60,285 bases of DNA, taken from NCBI GenBank assembly GCA_964650885.1, contig CAZYXG010000009.1:1-60285 (forward strand). The letters are read 5' to 3'. Positions 17,763-24,832 of the stretch are shown one piece after another; the stretch's first letter is position 1, and each line of letters opens with the position of its first letter. The position numbers were made by a program, and so were the translations under genes. Origin of the DNA: JAPLFM01 sp964650885 (GTDB lineage: Bacteria; Bacteroidota; Ignavibacteria; Kapaibacteriales; UBA2268). The notes beneath the pieces were generated by a model. That model ran no database searches, was not told where the DNA came from, and saw nothing but the letters and a program-made list of their open reading frames with translations.

Positions 17763-19010
17763 TTAAAAATAACTAGAAAAACCAAATTGGAATACTCCAC
17801 TCATAATTGGGAGATTGCCTAATAAATCTGTTTGCTCCAAATATCTATAATTAAATCGGAAAACAGCAGTACTAACTGGGCGGAATGCTATACTTGGGAC
17901 AATACTCCATAAATGGTCAGAAATATTGCCACCAGTTTCTTTGAAGCTTCCTTGGTTATAATCCACATATTCTAATCGTATACCTAAATTTATTTTAGCA
18001 GACGTCCATTCGAGCAATTCGCCACTATACATATTTCCAATAATATCTAAATAGCCACCAAACTGCTCTTTGCCGTAGGATTGCAAATACGTATCTGGCA
18101 CGTCAACTAATACTTTTGCAACTTCGCCAGTTATAGTAATTCTATCTTGAAAAATTGAAGTATTGAAATCCAATGCCAATGCACTAGCACTTCGCTTGTC
18201 GTCTATAGTTAAACCGTCATCACGCCATTTATTGAAAACACCAGTCAAATAGGATAGACCAAGTTCTCCAATTTTTCTATTGCGAATCGCCAATTTACCA
18301 GTAAACATAGGCAATCCACTATTGCTTCTCACGAATTTATCTGTATTGGATTTGCCAGCTGCCAATGAAGTTCTACTTTCTGGATTAGATATTATTTTAT
18401 CGTCCAAGCCATTCGTCAGATAAGATTCATAGCCAATAATCCATCTGCCAATATAATATTTACCGTGAAGCCCAAAACCAACATTGGAAAATGTGGCAGG
18501 AAGCAAGGATGTTGCCGAAAGAGGTCTATCTATAATATCCCATCTTGGTCCATCGTGGTTCTGATTGAATGCTCCAATTGGAGCCATAATAATACCGCCA
18601 CGCAAATTCACTAAATTATGGAAAGCTACATCTATTATAGCAGTTTCAATATTTATTAATTTTGTGCCATCTTCAAATTCTATTTCCGAAAAGAATTTAA
18701 TTCTTTCAGCTACTGTCGAGGAAAAGAACAAAGTCATTCTTCTCATTTGAAACGAAAGCCCTTCTGTTACTCCATTGGTTGATGCATATTGCGAGTTGGC
18801 TTCCAAATAGCCACCAATAGATATTGGCAATTTATCTTGCAATAAAAATGGACGGTTATAAATCGCATCCATATTCAATTTGTTTTCACTAGAATCTTTT
18901 AATAGTAGTGTTTCCACTCTATTTACTGGCTGTGAGTTGGAAATATTATGAGCAAATAATATTACTAGTAAAGTAATTATTTGCTTAAAGCTGTATGAAG
19001 ATGTTTTCAT
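17763..19010 (-). CDS. porin-like outer-membrane protein of the oxidoreductase operon
   Basis: 415 residues. The signal peptide is at about 1-26. The barrel-like body starts with ISIGGYLEANSQYAS, then FQMRRMTLFFSSTVAERIKFFSEIEFEDG and LRGGIIMAPIGAFNQNHDGPRWD, typical of the OprP-like porin family, and ends in a C-terminal aromatic residue (FQFGFSSYF). It is the third gene after the di-haem protein and the Rieske protein, and its first 26 nt overlap the end of the Rieske gene. That implies translational coupling and a shared job. Whether it is a transport channel or an outer-membrane scaffold for electron carriers cannot be decided here. Confidence 0.82.
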   Translation of the reverse strand: MKTSSYSFKQIITLLVILFAHNISNSQPVNRVETLLLKDSSENKLNMDAIYNRPFLLQDKLPISIGGYLEANSQYASTNGVTEGLSFQMRRMTLFFSSTVAERIKFFSEIEFEDGTKLINIETAIIDVAFHNLVNLRGGIIMAPIGAFNQNHDGPRWDIIDRPLSATSLLPATFSNVGFGLHGKYYIGRWIIGYESYLTNGLDDKIISNPESRTSLAAGKSNTDKFVRSNSGLPMFTGKLAIRNRKIGELGLSYLTGVFNKWRDDGLTIDDKRSASALALDFNTSIFQDRITITGEVAKVLVDVPDTYLQSYGKEQFGGYLDIIGNMYSGELLEWTSAKINLGIRLEYVDYNQGSFKETGGNISDHLWSIVPSIAFRPVSTAVFRFNYRYLEQTDLLGNLPIMSGVFQFGFSSYF

Positions 19011-19422
19011 TGTTCGTTGTAGTTTTAAATGGTTTTATATTTTCGTTAGCAGGGGGATTCTGCACTATGCCTTCGTTTGAAAATTCACTTCCGTGGCAAG
19101 GACATAATAAATACTCGCCTTCTGCTTGCAATTCACAAGCTTTATGGGTGCATCGCATTAGCAAGCCAGTGAAATTATTATCATCTTTTCTGTGCAAATA
19201 AATAGGAAATGCAAAATAAATTGACTTAACTAAAACGTATTCTCGTTTTTGTGTTTTATTGCCTTCCAAGTCAAATTCTGATTTTTTTACAATGATTATA
19301 TTATTTGCAATTGTAGATTTAGCATAGTAGTTATTACTATTACAAGAGCTAATCAAAGCACCGCTTACCAGAGTCCCAGCGGTGGCAATACAACAATTTA
19401 TTATAAAATCTTTTCTATTCAT
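18985..19422 (-). CDS. Rieske [2Fe-2S] protein, probable Tat lipoprotein
   Basis: 145 residues. The cluster ligands and disulphide cysteines are all present: CTHKAC (91-96) and CPCHGSEF (107-114), i.e. C-x-H and C-x-x-H. The N-terminus NRKDFI resembles a twin-arginine signal with RK in place of RR, as expected for a cofactor-bearing protein exported folded. A lipobox LISSC puts the lipidated Cys at 27. It is much shorter than cytochrome-bc1 Rieske subunits (about 180-200) and closer to the small soluble or lipoprotein forms. It starts 1-2 nt after the di-haem gene and overlaps the porin gene, so the three are coupled. It could pass electrons between quinone or periplasmic carriers and the di-haem protein. 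Confidence 0.9.
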   Translation of the reverse strand: MNRKDFIINCCIATAGTLVSGALISSCNSNNYYAKSTIANNIIIVKKSEFDLEGNKTQKREYVLVKSIYFAFPIYLHRKDDNNFTGLLMRCTHKACELQAEGEYLLCPCHGSEFSNEGIVQNPPANENIKPFKTTTNNENIFIQL

Positions 19423-19423
19423 A

Positions 19424-20629
19424 TTAAAGTGATTTAAGGAATTTTATTAAGTTATTTTTTTCTTGTTCGCTCAAACTTTGATAACTATTTTTACTTCTTA
19501 ATGCCTCGCCGCCATGCAGCAATATAGCTTCTTCTATACTTTTTGCTCTGCCATCGTGCATCAGGAAATAGCTACCACCTTGCGAATTCACAGAAAGTCC
19601 CAAACCCCAAAGTGCTGGAGTGCGCCATTCATAAGTTTTGGCACTTCCCTCGGTATAGCCATCGTCCAAACCGCTTCCCATATCGTGCAATAGCAAATCA
19701 GTGTATGGATGAAACTCTTTATTTGAGAGAGGTGTGATTGGAGAATAACCAGTTTTCAAAGTTTCTTTATGGCAGCCGCCACAAGCAATTTTATTGAAAA
19801 CAGTTTTTCCATTTTGTACTTCTGCATTAGTCACATTTCGTTGTTGAGGTGCTTTTAGGGTTTGCAAATAAAATACTACTGCATTGACTGAAGCAGCTGA
19901 TACTTCAGGACCAATGAACTGATTTGTATATACATCAATTGGCTCATAGTCTGAATTAACACCCATATCCTGATTATAAGCATTTGCAGTTTGTTGTAAT
20001 AAGTTATAGGCCCCAGCTTTTTTGCCAAATCGACAAATCAGTTTGCCATTTTGCGAAATTGCGGTGCTTCTGGCTACAACATACGAAGGAACAGTATGCC
20101 AATTTGCAACACCAGAAATACCATCGCCATCGGCATCATCGGGGTCTTCCATTGCCAGTATATCATCATCGGGAACTAACTCAATAAATCCAAAACCTGA
20201 CACTGCAGGTGGAGTGAAGTTCGAATATTTTGCACCACTTGGAATTACCTCAGGCATTATTCCAGGTAAAGCTCTATTCTGCAATTGTGGGCCACCTTGC
20301 TCAAGAAACTTATTGCCAGTGCTGTCAGTTTGCCCAAATCGAGTTAAAGTGGTGAATGGATGACCTTTGCCATCGCCAGCGTGGCAACTTCCACAGCTAT
20401 TAGCCACAAAGATAGGCCCAAGTCCAGTTTCACCAGTAAAGATTTCATCGTTGAAAGCAGCATCGCCTTTCAAGTGCAATTGCTTCTGCTCGTATGTTAA
20501 GCCATCGAGCGGCCCATCTAACACAGTTTCTTGCTCGGGTAACTTTGGCAACAAACTATCGCAAGAGCTTACTAACACTAAGAGTGCGAGCAATAAAAGC
20601 AATTTGTTTAAGTTAAAATAAATTTTCAT
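19424..20629 (-). CDS. di-haem (DHOR/DUF1111-type) c-type cytochrome lipoprotein
   Basis: 401 residues from the ATG at 20629; an upstream in-frame start at 20659 would put 10 residues before the signal. The lipoprotein signal ends in VLVSSC (Cys 23). There are two c-type haem motifs, CGSCH (79-83) and CGGCH in the last third. Their surroundings, FVANSCGSCHAGDGKGHP and then TRFGQTDSTGNK, and EWRTPALWGLG and HDGRA near the end, fit the DHOR (thiol oxidoreductase-like, DUF1111) family. The family is often found beside iron-uptake or peroxide-related genes, but its reaction is poorly defined. First gene of a three-gene unit with the Rieske and porin genes. Confidence 0.88.
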   Translation of the reverse strand: MKIYFNLNKLLLLLALLVLVSSCDSLLPKLPEQETVLDGPLDGLTYEQKQLHLKGDAAFNDEIFTGETGLGPIFVANSCGSCHAGDGKGHPFTTLTRFGQTDSTGNKFLEQGGPQLQNRALPGIMPEVIPSGAKYSNFTPPAVSGFGFIELVPDDDILAMEDPDDADGDGISGVANWHTVPSYVVARSTAISQNGKLICRFGKKAGAYNLLQQTANAYNQDMGVNSDYEPIDVYTNQFIGPEVSAASVNAVVFYLQTLKAPQQRNVTNAEVQNGKTVFNKIACGGCHKETLKTGYSPITPLSNKEFHPYTDLLLHDMGSGLDDGYTEGSAKTYEWRTPALWGLGLSVNSQGGSYFLMHDGRAKSIEEAILLHGGEALRSKNSYQSLSEQEKNNLIKFLKSL

Positions 20630-20786
20630 ATTTTCATTTGTAATAATTACTAAATGCAAAATAATAAATTTAAGTCATTTGGGCAAATAAATATTTAGCC
20701 GTGGCTAATTATTTTGAAATAACGACCAGTTATGAATGAATAATTATTATTTCTGTCATAACAACATCTGACAGCTCTCTAAAGGG

Positions 20787-20798
20787 GACAATATTGTC
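20787..20798. promoter_or_regulatory. short palindrome downstream of the Mor-like gene
   Basis: GACAATATTGTC is a perfect 12-bp palindrome, and TTGTCG recurs 14 nt later. It lies between the start of the di-haem operon and the end of the Mor-like gene. It could be an operator for the oxidoreductase operon or chance. Confidence 0.3.
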
Positions 20799-20816
20799 GT
20801 TGAGATTGTCGAAATG

Positions 20817-21098
20817 TTACTCTTCATTTTTAATTCTCTTTTTTATGTTTCTTATGTGCTGCTCCGAAACTCCTAACTCTCTGGCTATTTGTTTTGTTGT
20901 TTGTGATTTTTTTTCAGCTATGTATTTTTCCATTAGTTTGGAAAAGCAAGTTACTTTAGGAATATAGAATGAAAATCCCGAGAAGTTTTTTATAATTGTT
21001 TTAGCTGTTTCCAGTCCGCAAATGTTTGCTAACATCTGGAAGTCGGGTGTCAAATCTTCCAATTCCAACATATCGTATATTGTGGCTTGTTTTGTCAT
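20817..21098 (-). CDS. Mor-family-like phage transcription activator
   Basis: 93 residues. The N-terminal half LTPDFQMLANICGLETAKTIIKNFSGFSFYIPK matches the layout of the Mor/C family of Mu-like phages (an alpha-helical dimerisation part, then a beta strand ending in YIPK). The C-terminal half TTKQIARELGVSEQHIRNIKKRI is a clear helix-turn-helix. Mor activates the middle promoter of phage Mu. Here no phage genes follow; the gene is the last of a two-gene divergent unit with the 87-residue gene. It may have been kept as a host regulator, or is a remnant. Confidence 0.72.
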   Translation of the reverse strand: MTKQATIYDMLELEDLTPDFQMLANICGLETAKTIIKNFSGFSFYIPKVTCFSKLMEKYIAEKKSQTTKQIARELGVSEQHIRNIKKRIKNEE

Positions 21099-21101
21099 CT
21101 T

Positions 21102-21365
21102 TTACCCCTCAAACATAAAGTCTTCGTCAATTTCAAATCTTTTGTTTTGAATGTTCTCCAAGTAATCATTAATTATAAATCGTATGTCGTCCAGCACTTC
21201 TTGGGCAACTAAATTGAAGTGGCTCAACACTTCAAAGAATCTGCGTATCATCAAATTTAAGAATCCTATTCTTAATTCATCGCTTAGCGACATATATTTT
21301 TCTATATATTCGCTGAATAAGTCGTTGAGTTTTTCGACTTTCTTTTGTGTTTTTAATGTGTTCAT
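21102..21365 (-). CDS. small helical protein of the phage control module, unknown
   Basis: 87 residues, all-helical and charged, with no signal peptide. Its stop is 3 nt from the start of the Mor-like gene, so the two are translated from one transcript. It starts 141 nt from the divergent repressor's frame, in the position of an early phage gene. I recognise no family. Confidence 0.65.
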   Translation of the reverse strand: MNTLKTQKKVEKLNDLFSEYIEKYMSLSDELRIGFLNLMIRRFFEVLSHFNLVAQEVLDDIRFIINDYLENIQNKRFEIDEDFMFEG

Positions 21366-21431
21366 TTAAAAATACCTTTTATAAATTTTAAAGAATTATC
21401 TGCATTACTTACGCAATTTATGTAATTGACA

Positions 21432-21462
21432 CATATATTGCAAGTATATTTTGCATTATATG
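21432..21462. promoter_or_regulatory. candidate repressor operator (imperfect inverted repeat)
   Basis: CATATATTGCA at 21432-21442 and TGCATTATATG at 21452-21462 are inverted copies differing at one base, 9 nt apart. They overlap the -33 box of the repressor promoter and lie between the divergent genes. That is where a phage-type repressor would bind to control itself and the opposite genes. Confidence 0.45.
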
Positions 21463-21481
21463 AAAATTTTTTATAATTTTG
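21450..21481 (+). promoter_or_regulatory. Bacteroidetes-type promoter of the repressor gene
   Basis: TTTG at 21450-21453 and TAATTTTG at 21474-21481 match the -33 and -7 boxes exactly, with a 20-nt spacer. Transcription would start near 21488, about 28 nt before the ATG at 21516. Confidence 0.65.
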
Positions 21482-21515
21482 TGAAAGTTTTTTTATCAAT
21501 TCAATTGTGACTTCT

Positions 21516-21854
21516 ATGATAAACTATAATGAAGAAGTTGGTATTCGGCTTCGCAGTGTGCGAGAAATAATGAATGAGGGTAAAAAGCTCACAGCCGATC
21601 AGTTCGCACATTTGCTAGAAGAAACAGGCGATAGAGTTCGCAACTATGAATTAGGTAGAACTCCTATTCCAATTCGGCTTTTGAAAGGGCTTTACGATAG
21701 GGGTATTAATCCTGTTTATTTGCTCTTTGGCGAAGGTAATGTTTTTGCAGACAATTCAGCTGGGGTTAAATTCCAAGAAATTGTCGAAAAAAGAGGATTG
21801 GCACAAGTATCACATTTGAAAGTTTATTCAGCAGCGGCGGGCAAAATTGAATAA
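21516..21854 (+). CDS. split phage repressor, HTH DNA-binding half
   Basis: 112 residues. The N-terminal 60 residues carry an XRE-type helix-turn-helix (VGIRLRSVREIM, LTADQFAHLLEETGDRVRNYELGR). Residues 60-75 are the usual tail (GLYDRGINPVYLLFGEGN) of phage repressor DNA-binding domains. The protein ends in VYSAAAGKIE. In S24 repressors an Ala-Gly at this point is the self-cleavage site, but here a stop follows three residues later and the protease half is a separate gene 22 nt on. It is divergent from the Mor-like genes. I chose the ATG at 21516; one three codons earlier is also possible. Confidence 0.8.
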   Translation: MINYNEEVGIRLRSVREIMNEGKKLTADQFAHLLEETGDRVRNYELGRTPIPIRLLKGLYDRGINPVYLLFGEGNVFADNSAGVKFQEIVEKRGLAQVSHLKVYSAAAGKIE

Positions 21855-21876
21855 CTAAATTAGGAGCATTGTTAAT

Positions 21877-22296
21877 ATGCTTGACAATAACAATAAATTA
21901 ATTGATTTCAATGTAAGGCTAATCACAAACGGAAAGCTAAGTGAAAATCAATATTCAGAATTTGAACAAATCAAACTCGAAAGCAATGTTTTCGATAATC
22001 TCGTCACAGAATATTACTTAATAGTTGATTTAGTGGGCGATTCTATGACGAATGCCAATCTTTTCGATAAGGACATATTGGTGTTTCAAAGAGAAAATAC
22101 TATCTCTAATTGCCAGAATAAAATTTGCTTGCTAAGTGTCAATGGCAAACAGTTTGTAAAATGGCTAAGGTATTACAACTTCAATATTTACTTGCATTCG
22201 GACAACCCTAATTATACTCCTTATAAGCTTAAAAAGTCAGACAATTTTGAAGTTTTAGGGATATTAAGAGGTAAATTTCAAAATATTTTTCAATAG
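21877..22296 (+). CDS. split phage repressor, S24 protease-like half
   Basis: 139 residues with the LexA/CI-type S24 peptidase pattern: VDLVGDSMTN with the catalytic Ser at about 56, KDILVFQ, and SVNGKQFVKWL with the catalytic Lys at about 95, then LHSDNPNYTPY. It lacks a DNA-binding domain; that is encoded by the preceding gene. AGGAG at 21862-21866 lies 10 nt before the ATG, so it is translated on its own. Stops occur in both frames of the short spacer, so no single base change would fuse the two. It may form a complex with the HTH protein and sense DNA damage, or act in another way. Confidence 0.75.
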   Translation: MLDNNNKLIDFNVRLITNGKLSENQYSEFEQIKLESNVFDNLVTEYYLIVDLVGDSMTNANLFDKDILVFQRENTISNCQNKICLLSVNGKQFVKWLRYYNFNIYLHSDNPNYTPYKLKKSDNFEVLGILRGKFQNIFQ

Positions 22297-22382
22297 AAGA
22301 AATAATTTTTCTTTAATATATGGTTTGTATTCTGTAAATTACTTAATAATTGTAATTAGAAAATAAAAACTAAGGGTAATAG

Positions 22383-22865
22383 ATGAGAAAAGCATATATC
22401 TTAGCTGTTGACGATAACAAGATAACAACAAAACTTTTAAGAAGATATTTAGAAGCAAACGGCTTTGAAGCAAATGAAGCTTACGATGGAATAGATTGTT
22501 TGGAAAAAGTGGCTGAAAGATTGCCAGATGCAATTGTACTAGATGTGATGATGCCAAGAATGGATGGTTATGAAACTGTGAAACGCTTAAAAGAGCAAGA
22601 AAATACAAGACATATACCAGTTGTGATAGTAACTGCGTTAAATGATGTGACTAACCAATTAAAGTCAATCGAAGCGGGTTCTGATGATTTCTTATCGAAA
22701 CCAATTGAAGAAAAATTGCTTATAGCGAAAGTGAAATTCTTATCAAACTTCAATATTCACCAATTGAATAGCCATGCATTGGCAGGACTTCTGAAAGAAG
22801 TAACTACCGGTGCTAAATCTGGTTCTTTCGATTCGTTGCTTAGTGAAGCAAGAATAGAACTTTAA
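22383..22865 (+). CDS. single-domain response regulator (CheY-like) with a C-terminal extension
   Basis: 160 residues. Residues 1-125 are a canonical receiver: Asp pair VDDN (10-11), phospho-acceptor Asp 54 in VLDVMMPRMDG, Thr 84 in VTALND and Lys 106 in LSKPIEE. The last 35 residues are a helix and a short tail with no output domain. It would take phosphate from a histidine kinase and bind a partner protein. No kinase is adjacent. It lies 41 nt before the CNNM/CorC-family gene, which could be in the same transcript. Confidence 0.9.
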   Translation: MRKAYILAVDDNKITTKLLRRYLEANGFEANEAYDGIDCLEKVAERLPDAIVLDVMMPRMDGYETVKRLKEQENTRHIPVVIVTALNDVTNQLKSIEAGSDDFLSKPIEEKLLIAKVKFLSNFNIHQLNSHALAGLLKEVTTGAKSGSFDSLLSEARIEL

Positions 22866-22906
22866 TAAATTTTGTACCATAAATATACTGTGAAATTTTC
22901 CCATAG

Positions 22907-23941
22907 ATGGAAATTGATATAATTTTTGCTGTAATTGCGTTTGCTTTAGGCATAGTAATTTCATTGTTTTCTGGCTCTGTTGCTGGTCTTTCCAAAGAAG
23001 AACTAGACGATTTGATTAACAATGAAAAACTATCCAAAGAAGATGCAAACAGATTGCACATACTTTCCTACGACCAAAACATAGTCGAGTTATTTCCTTA
23101 TACACTAACAGTAATATCGATATTCAGCATAGTGCAGTTTTATCTACACTATTGGTGGCTAACTCTTAGCTTTACTGGTTTGCTTTTTGTTTCAATGTTT
23201 TTGGCTCGCTCTTTCTTTTTCTCTTTGGGTATTCGCCTTTCGGTGGATACTATGAAGAAATATATTGCTATGCCAGTGCTTATTGCTCGATTTAATATTC
23301 CTTTCAATGGATTAATTGAATTTTTCAATGAGAAAGTGGGCGGAATCCATCACGACGAAGCAAGCCGTGATGAAATTTCTGCTCTTATGGATAGTGCCCA
23401 CGAAGATGGCTCAATAGAAACAGAAGAATATAAATTACTTACAAATATAATGAACTTCAAGGATATTTATGTTTCAGACATAATGACTCCCAGAATAGTG
23501 GTGTTTGCTTTGGAAGCTGATAAAACTGTGAATGAAGTTTTGGCTATGCCAGAGATTAGAAACTACTCCCGAATTCCTATTTGGGAAGGCGAATCAATGG
23601 ACGATGGAATTGTGGGATATATTCTTACCAAAGAACTGCTATTTAAAGCCTTGAATAATAAGAAAGATGTTACTATGAGGCAATTGGCTCGTAGGGTTAA
23701 TTTCATTCCTGAGAATGCTAAGATTGATTCTGCACTTGAGCAATTGCTTGAAAAAAGACAGCAGTTTATGATGGTGGTTGATGAGTATGGCGGAATAGAT
23801 GGAATCATTACTATGGAAGATGTGATGGAGACACTTTTGGGCGAAGAAATAGTGGACGAAGCAGACAAAGTGGTGGACTTGAGGGTGCTGGCTATGCAGC
23901 GAAGAGATAAGCGAATTCAAGAAAAAAATACAATTTTATAG
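22907..23941 (+). CDS. CNNM/CorC-family membrane protein with CBS pair
   Basis: 344 residues. The N-terminal membrane part of three to four helices (the first with FALGIVISLFSGSVAGLS) is followed by the connecting segment SRDEISALMDSAHEDGSIETEE and two CBS motifs. The first follows VSDIMTPRIVVFAL, and the second ends in MMVVDEYGGIDGIITMEDVMETLLGE. The family moves Mg2+ or other divalent cations across the inner membrane, under control of nucleotide binding to the CBS pair. The usual C-terminal CorC_HlyC domain is absent or reduced, and the protein is shorter than the typical 420 residues. Confidence 0.85.
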   Translation: MEIDIIFAVIAFALGIVISLFSGSVAGLSKEELDDLINNEKLSKEDANRLHILSYDQNIVELFPYTLTVISIFSIVQFYLHYWWLTLSFTGLLFVSMFLARSFFFSLGIRLSVDTMKKYIAMPVLIARFNIPFNGLIEFFNEKVGGIHHDEASRDEISALMDSAHEDGSIETEEYKLLTNIMNFKDIYVSDIMTPRIVVFALEADKTVNEVLAMPEIRNYSRIPIWEGESMDDGIVGYILTKELLFKALNNKKDVTMRQLARRVNFIPENAKIDSALEQLLEKRQQFMMVVDEYGGIDGIITMEDVMETLLGEEIVDEADKVVDLRVLAMQRRDKRIQEKNTIL

Positions 23942-23958
23942 GCAAATGAAAGAATTTT

Positions 23959-23990
23959 CTTGCACAAAATAAAAAATTTCCTTATTTTTG
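23959..23990 (+). promoter_or_regulatory. Bacteroidetes-type promoter of tRNA-Pro
   Basis: CTTG at 23959-23962 and TATTTTTG at 23983-23990 have a 20-nt spacer. The second box matches TAnnTTTG. Transcription would start near 23997, 9 nt before the mature tRNA at 24006. Confidence 0.65.
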
Positions 23991-24005
23991 TAATCCAATT
24001 TATTT

Positions 24006-24080
24006 CGGGGTTTGGCGCAGCCCGGCTAGCGCGCTTGGTTTGGGACCAAGAGGTCATAGGTTCGAATCCTGTAACCCCGA
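24006..24080 (+). tRNA. tRNA-Pro (anticodon TGG)
   Basis: 75 nt with a complete cloverleaf. The acceptor CGGGGTT (24006-24012) pairs with AACCCCG (24073-24079), with discriminator A at 24080. The anticodon stem CTTGG/CCAAG encloses the loop TTTGGGA with TGG at 24041-24043. The T-loop is GGTTCGAATCC. The 3' CCA is not encoded. It is followed by its own terminator, and a promoter precedes it. I saw no duplicated 3' end nearby that would suggest integration. Confidence 0.97.
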
Positions 24081-24083
24081 CAC

Positions 24084-24123
24084 AAAAAAAAGAGCTTAAG
24101 TGAAAACTTAAGCTCTTTTTTTT
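24084..24123. terminator. bidirectional terminator after tRNA-Pro
   Basis: AGAGCTTAAG at 24091-24100 and CTTAAGCTCT at 24107-24116 form a perfect 10-bp stem around TGAAAA. Eight As (24084-24091) and seven Ts (24117-24123) flank it. It ends both the tRNA and the minus-strand receiver gene, whose last codons overlap its edge. Confidence 0.93.
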
Positions 24124-24487
24124 ATCTTACATATTTCTTCAAAAGTCTTATTACTTGCTTAGTGTCAATTGGTGTAGTAATTAATTCGTTTACTCCAATG
24201 GCAATCAATTGCTCTTTATCTACAATTCTATTTTGCTCAGCTACTACAAATATAGGGAAGTGGGGTCTAATTGTTCTAATTTTCTTACTTGCTTCATACC
24301 CATCTAATATTGGCAAATTAATATTCAAAATAGCACAATTGATTCTATAATTAACCATTATCAAATGAAATGCTTCTATTCCACTTCTTGCTCGCAATGG
24401 TAAGAAATCTGTATTTTCCTGTATAATCATTTCAAAATTTTGATAATCTAAGTCAAACTCTTCTGCAATTAGTATCTGTTTTGTCAT
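24122..24487 (-). CDS. degenerate receiver-domain protein (pseudo-receiver)
   Basis: 121 residues, a single receiver-like domain with the fold's strand and helix spacing intact. The active site is lost. The phospho-acceptor position is Asn 55 in CAILNINLPILDG; Glu 9-Glu 10 replace the acidic Asp pair; Ala 83 sits where Ser/Thr is expected; Thr 105 (ITTPID) sits where Lys is expected. It therefore should not be phosphorylated like CheY and may act as a fixed binding module, or sense something else. It stands alone, with the canonical receiver 1.3 kb away on the other strand. Confidence 0.8.
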   Translation of the reverse strand: MTKQILIAEEFDLDYQNFEMIIQENTDFLPLRARSGIEAFHLIMVNYRINCAILNINLPILDGYEASKKIRTIRPHFPIFVVAEQNRIVDKEQLIAIGVNELITTPIDTKQVIRLLKKYVR

Positions 24488-24776
24488 TTTTGGATATTGT
24501 TATATTTGTTTGAATGAATTTAAATTAAATACAAACAATAAACAATTTTATTTTTTCACTTTGTATTACAGAGAGCTTATTTTCTATTTATATAGAATTT
24601 TTAGCAATTTAACATTTGTTGATTTGTATTATGATAGAAATTAATTTTATTTAACTGTTATTAATTAATTATACTTAATAAATGTAAGAATTAGCCATAA
24701 GCCTACTTTTATCAGATAATTTAGTCGTTTTTGTTTGTTTTCTTGCAACTAATAATAATTCATGAGAAATTGTCAC
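24488..24776. other. intergenic region, no gene seen
   Basis: 289 bases, very AT-rich, between the start of the pseudo-receiver gene and the terminator of the large surface protein. No ORF or hairpin stands out. It should contain the promoter of the minus-strand pseudo-receiver gene, but I could not pick one with confidence. Confidence 0.5.
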
Positions 24777-24814
24777 AAAAAAAAGCCACTCCCCTATTTG
24801 GGAAGTGGCTTTTT
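24777..24814 (-). terminator. intrinsic terminator of the large surface-protein gene
   Basis: GCCACTCCCC at 24785-24794 pairs with GGGAAGTGGC at 24800-24809 (one mismatch), with a five-base loop. Eight As at 24777-24784 give the U-tract on the minus strand. It lies 19 nt after the stop codon. Confidence 0.88.
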
Positions 24815-24832
24815 GACTTAGTATTGCTGAAA

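Noticed and set aside
12831..22296. One prophage spanning from the terminase to the repressor
   Set aside because: The genes between are a porin, J-domain-like protein, lipoprotein and redox operon, none phage-like. No head, tail, integrase or att repeat is seen.
24006..24080. tRNA-Pro as a phage attachment site
   Set aside because: No repeat of its 3' end was seen in the window, and the phage-type genes are not arranged next to it.
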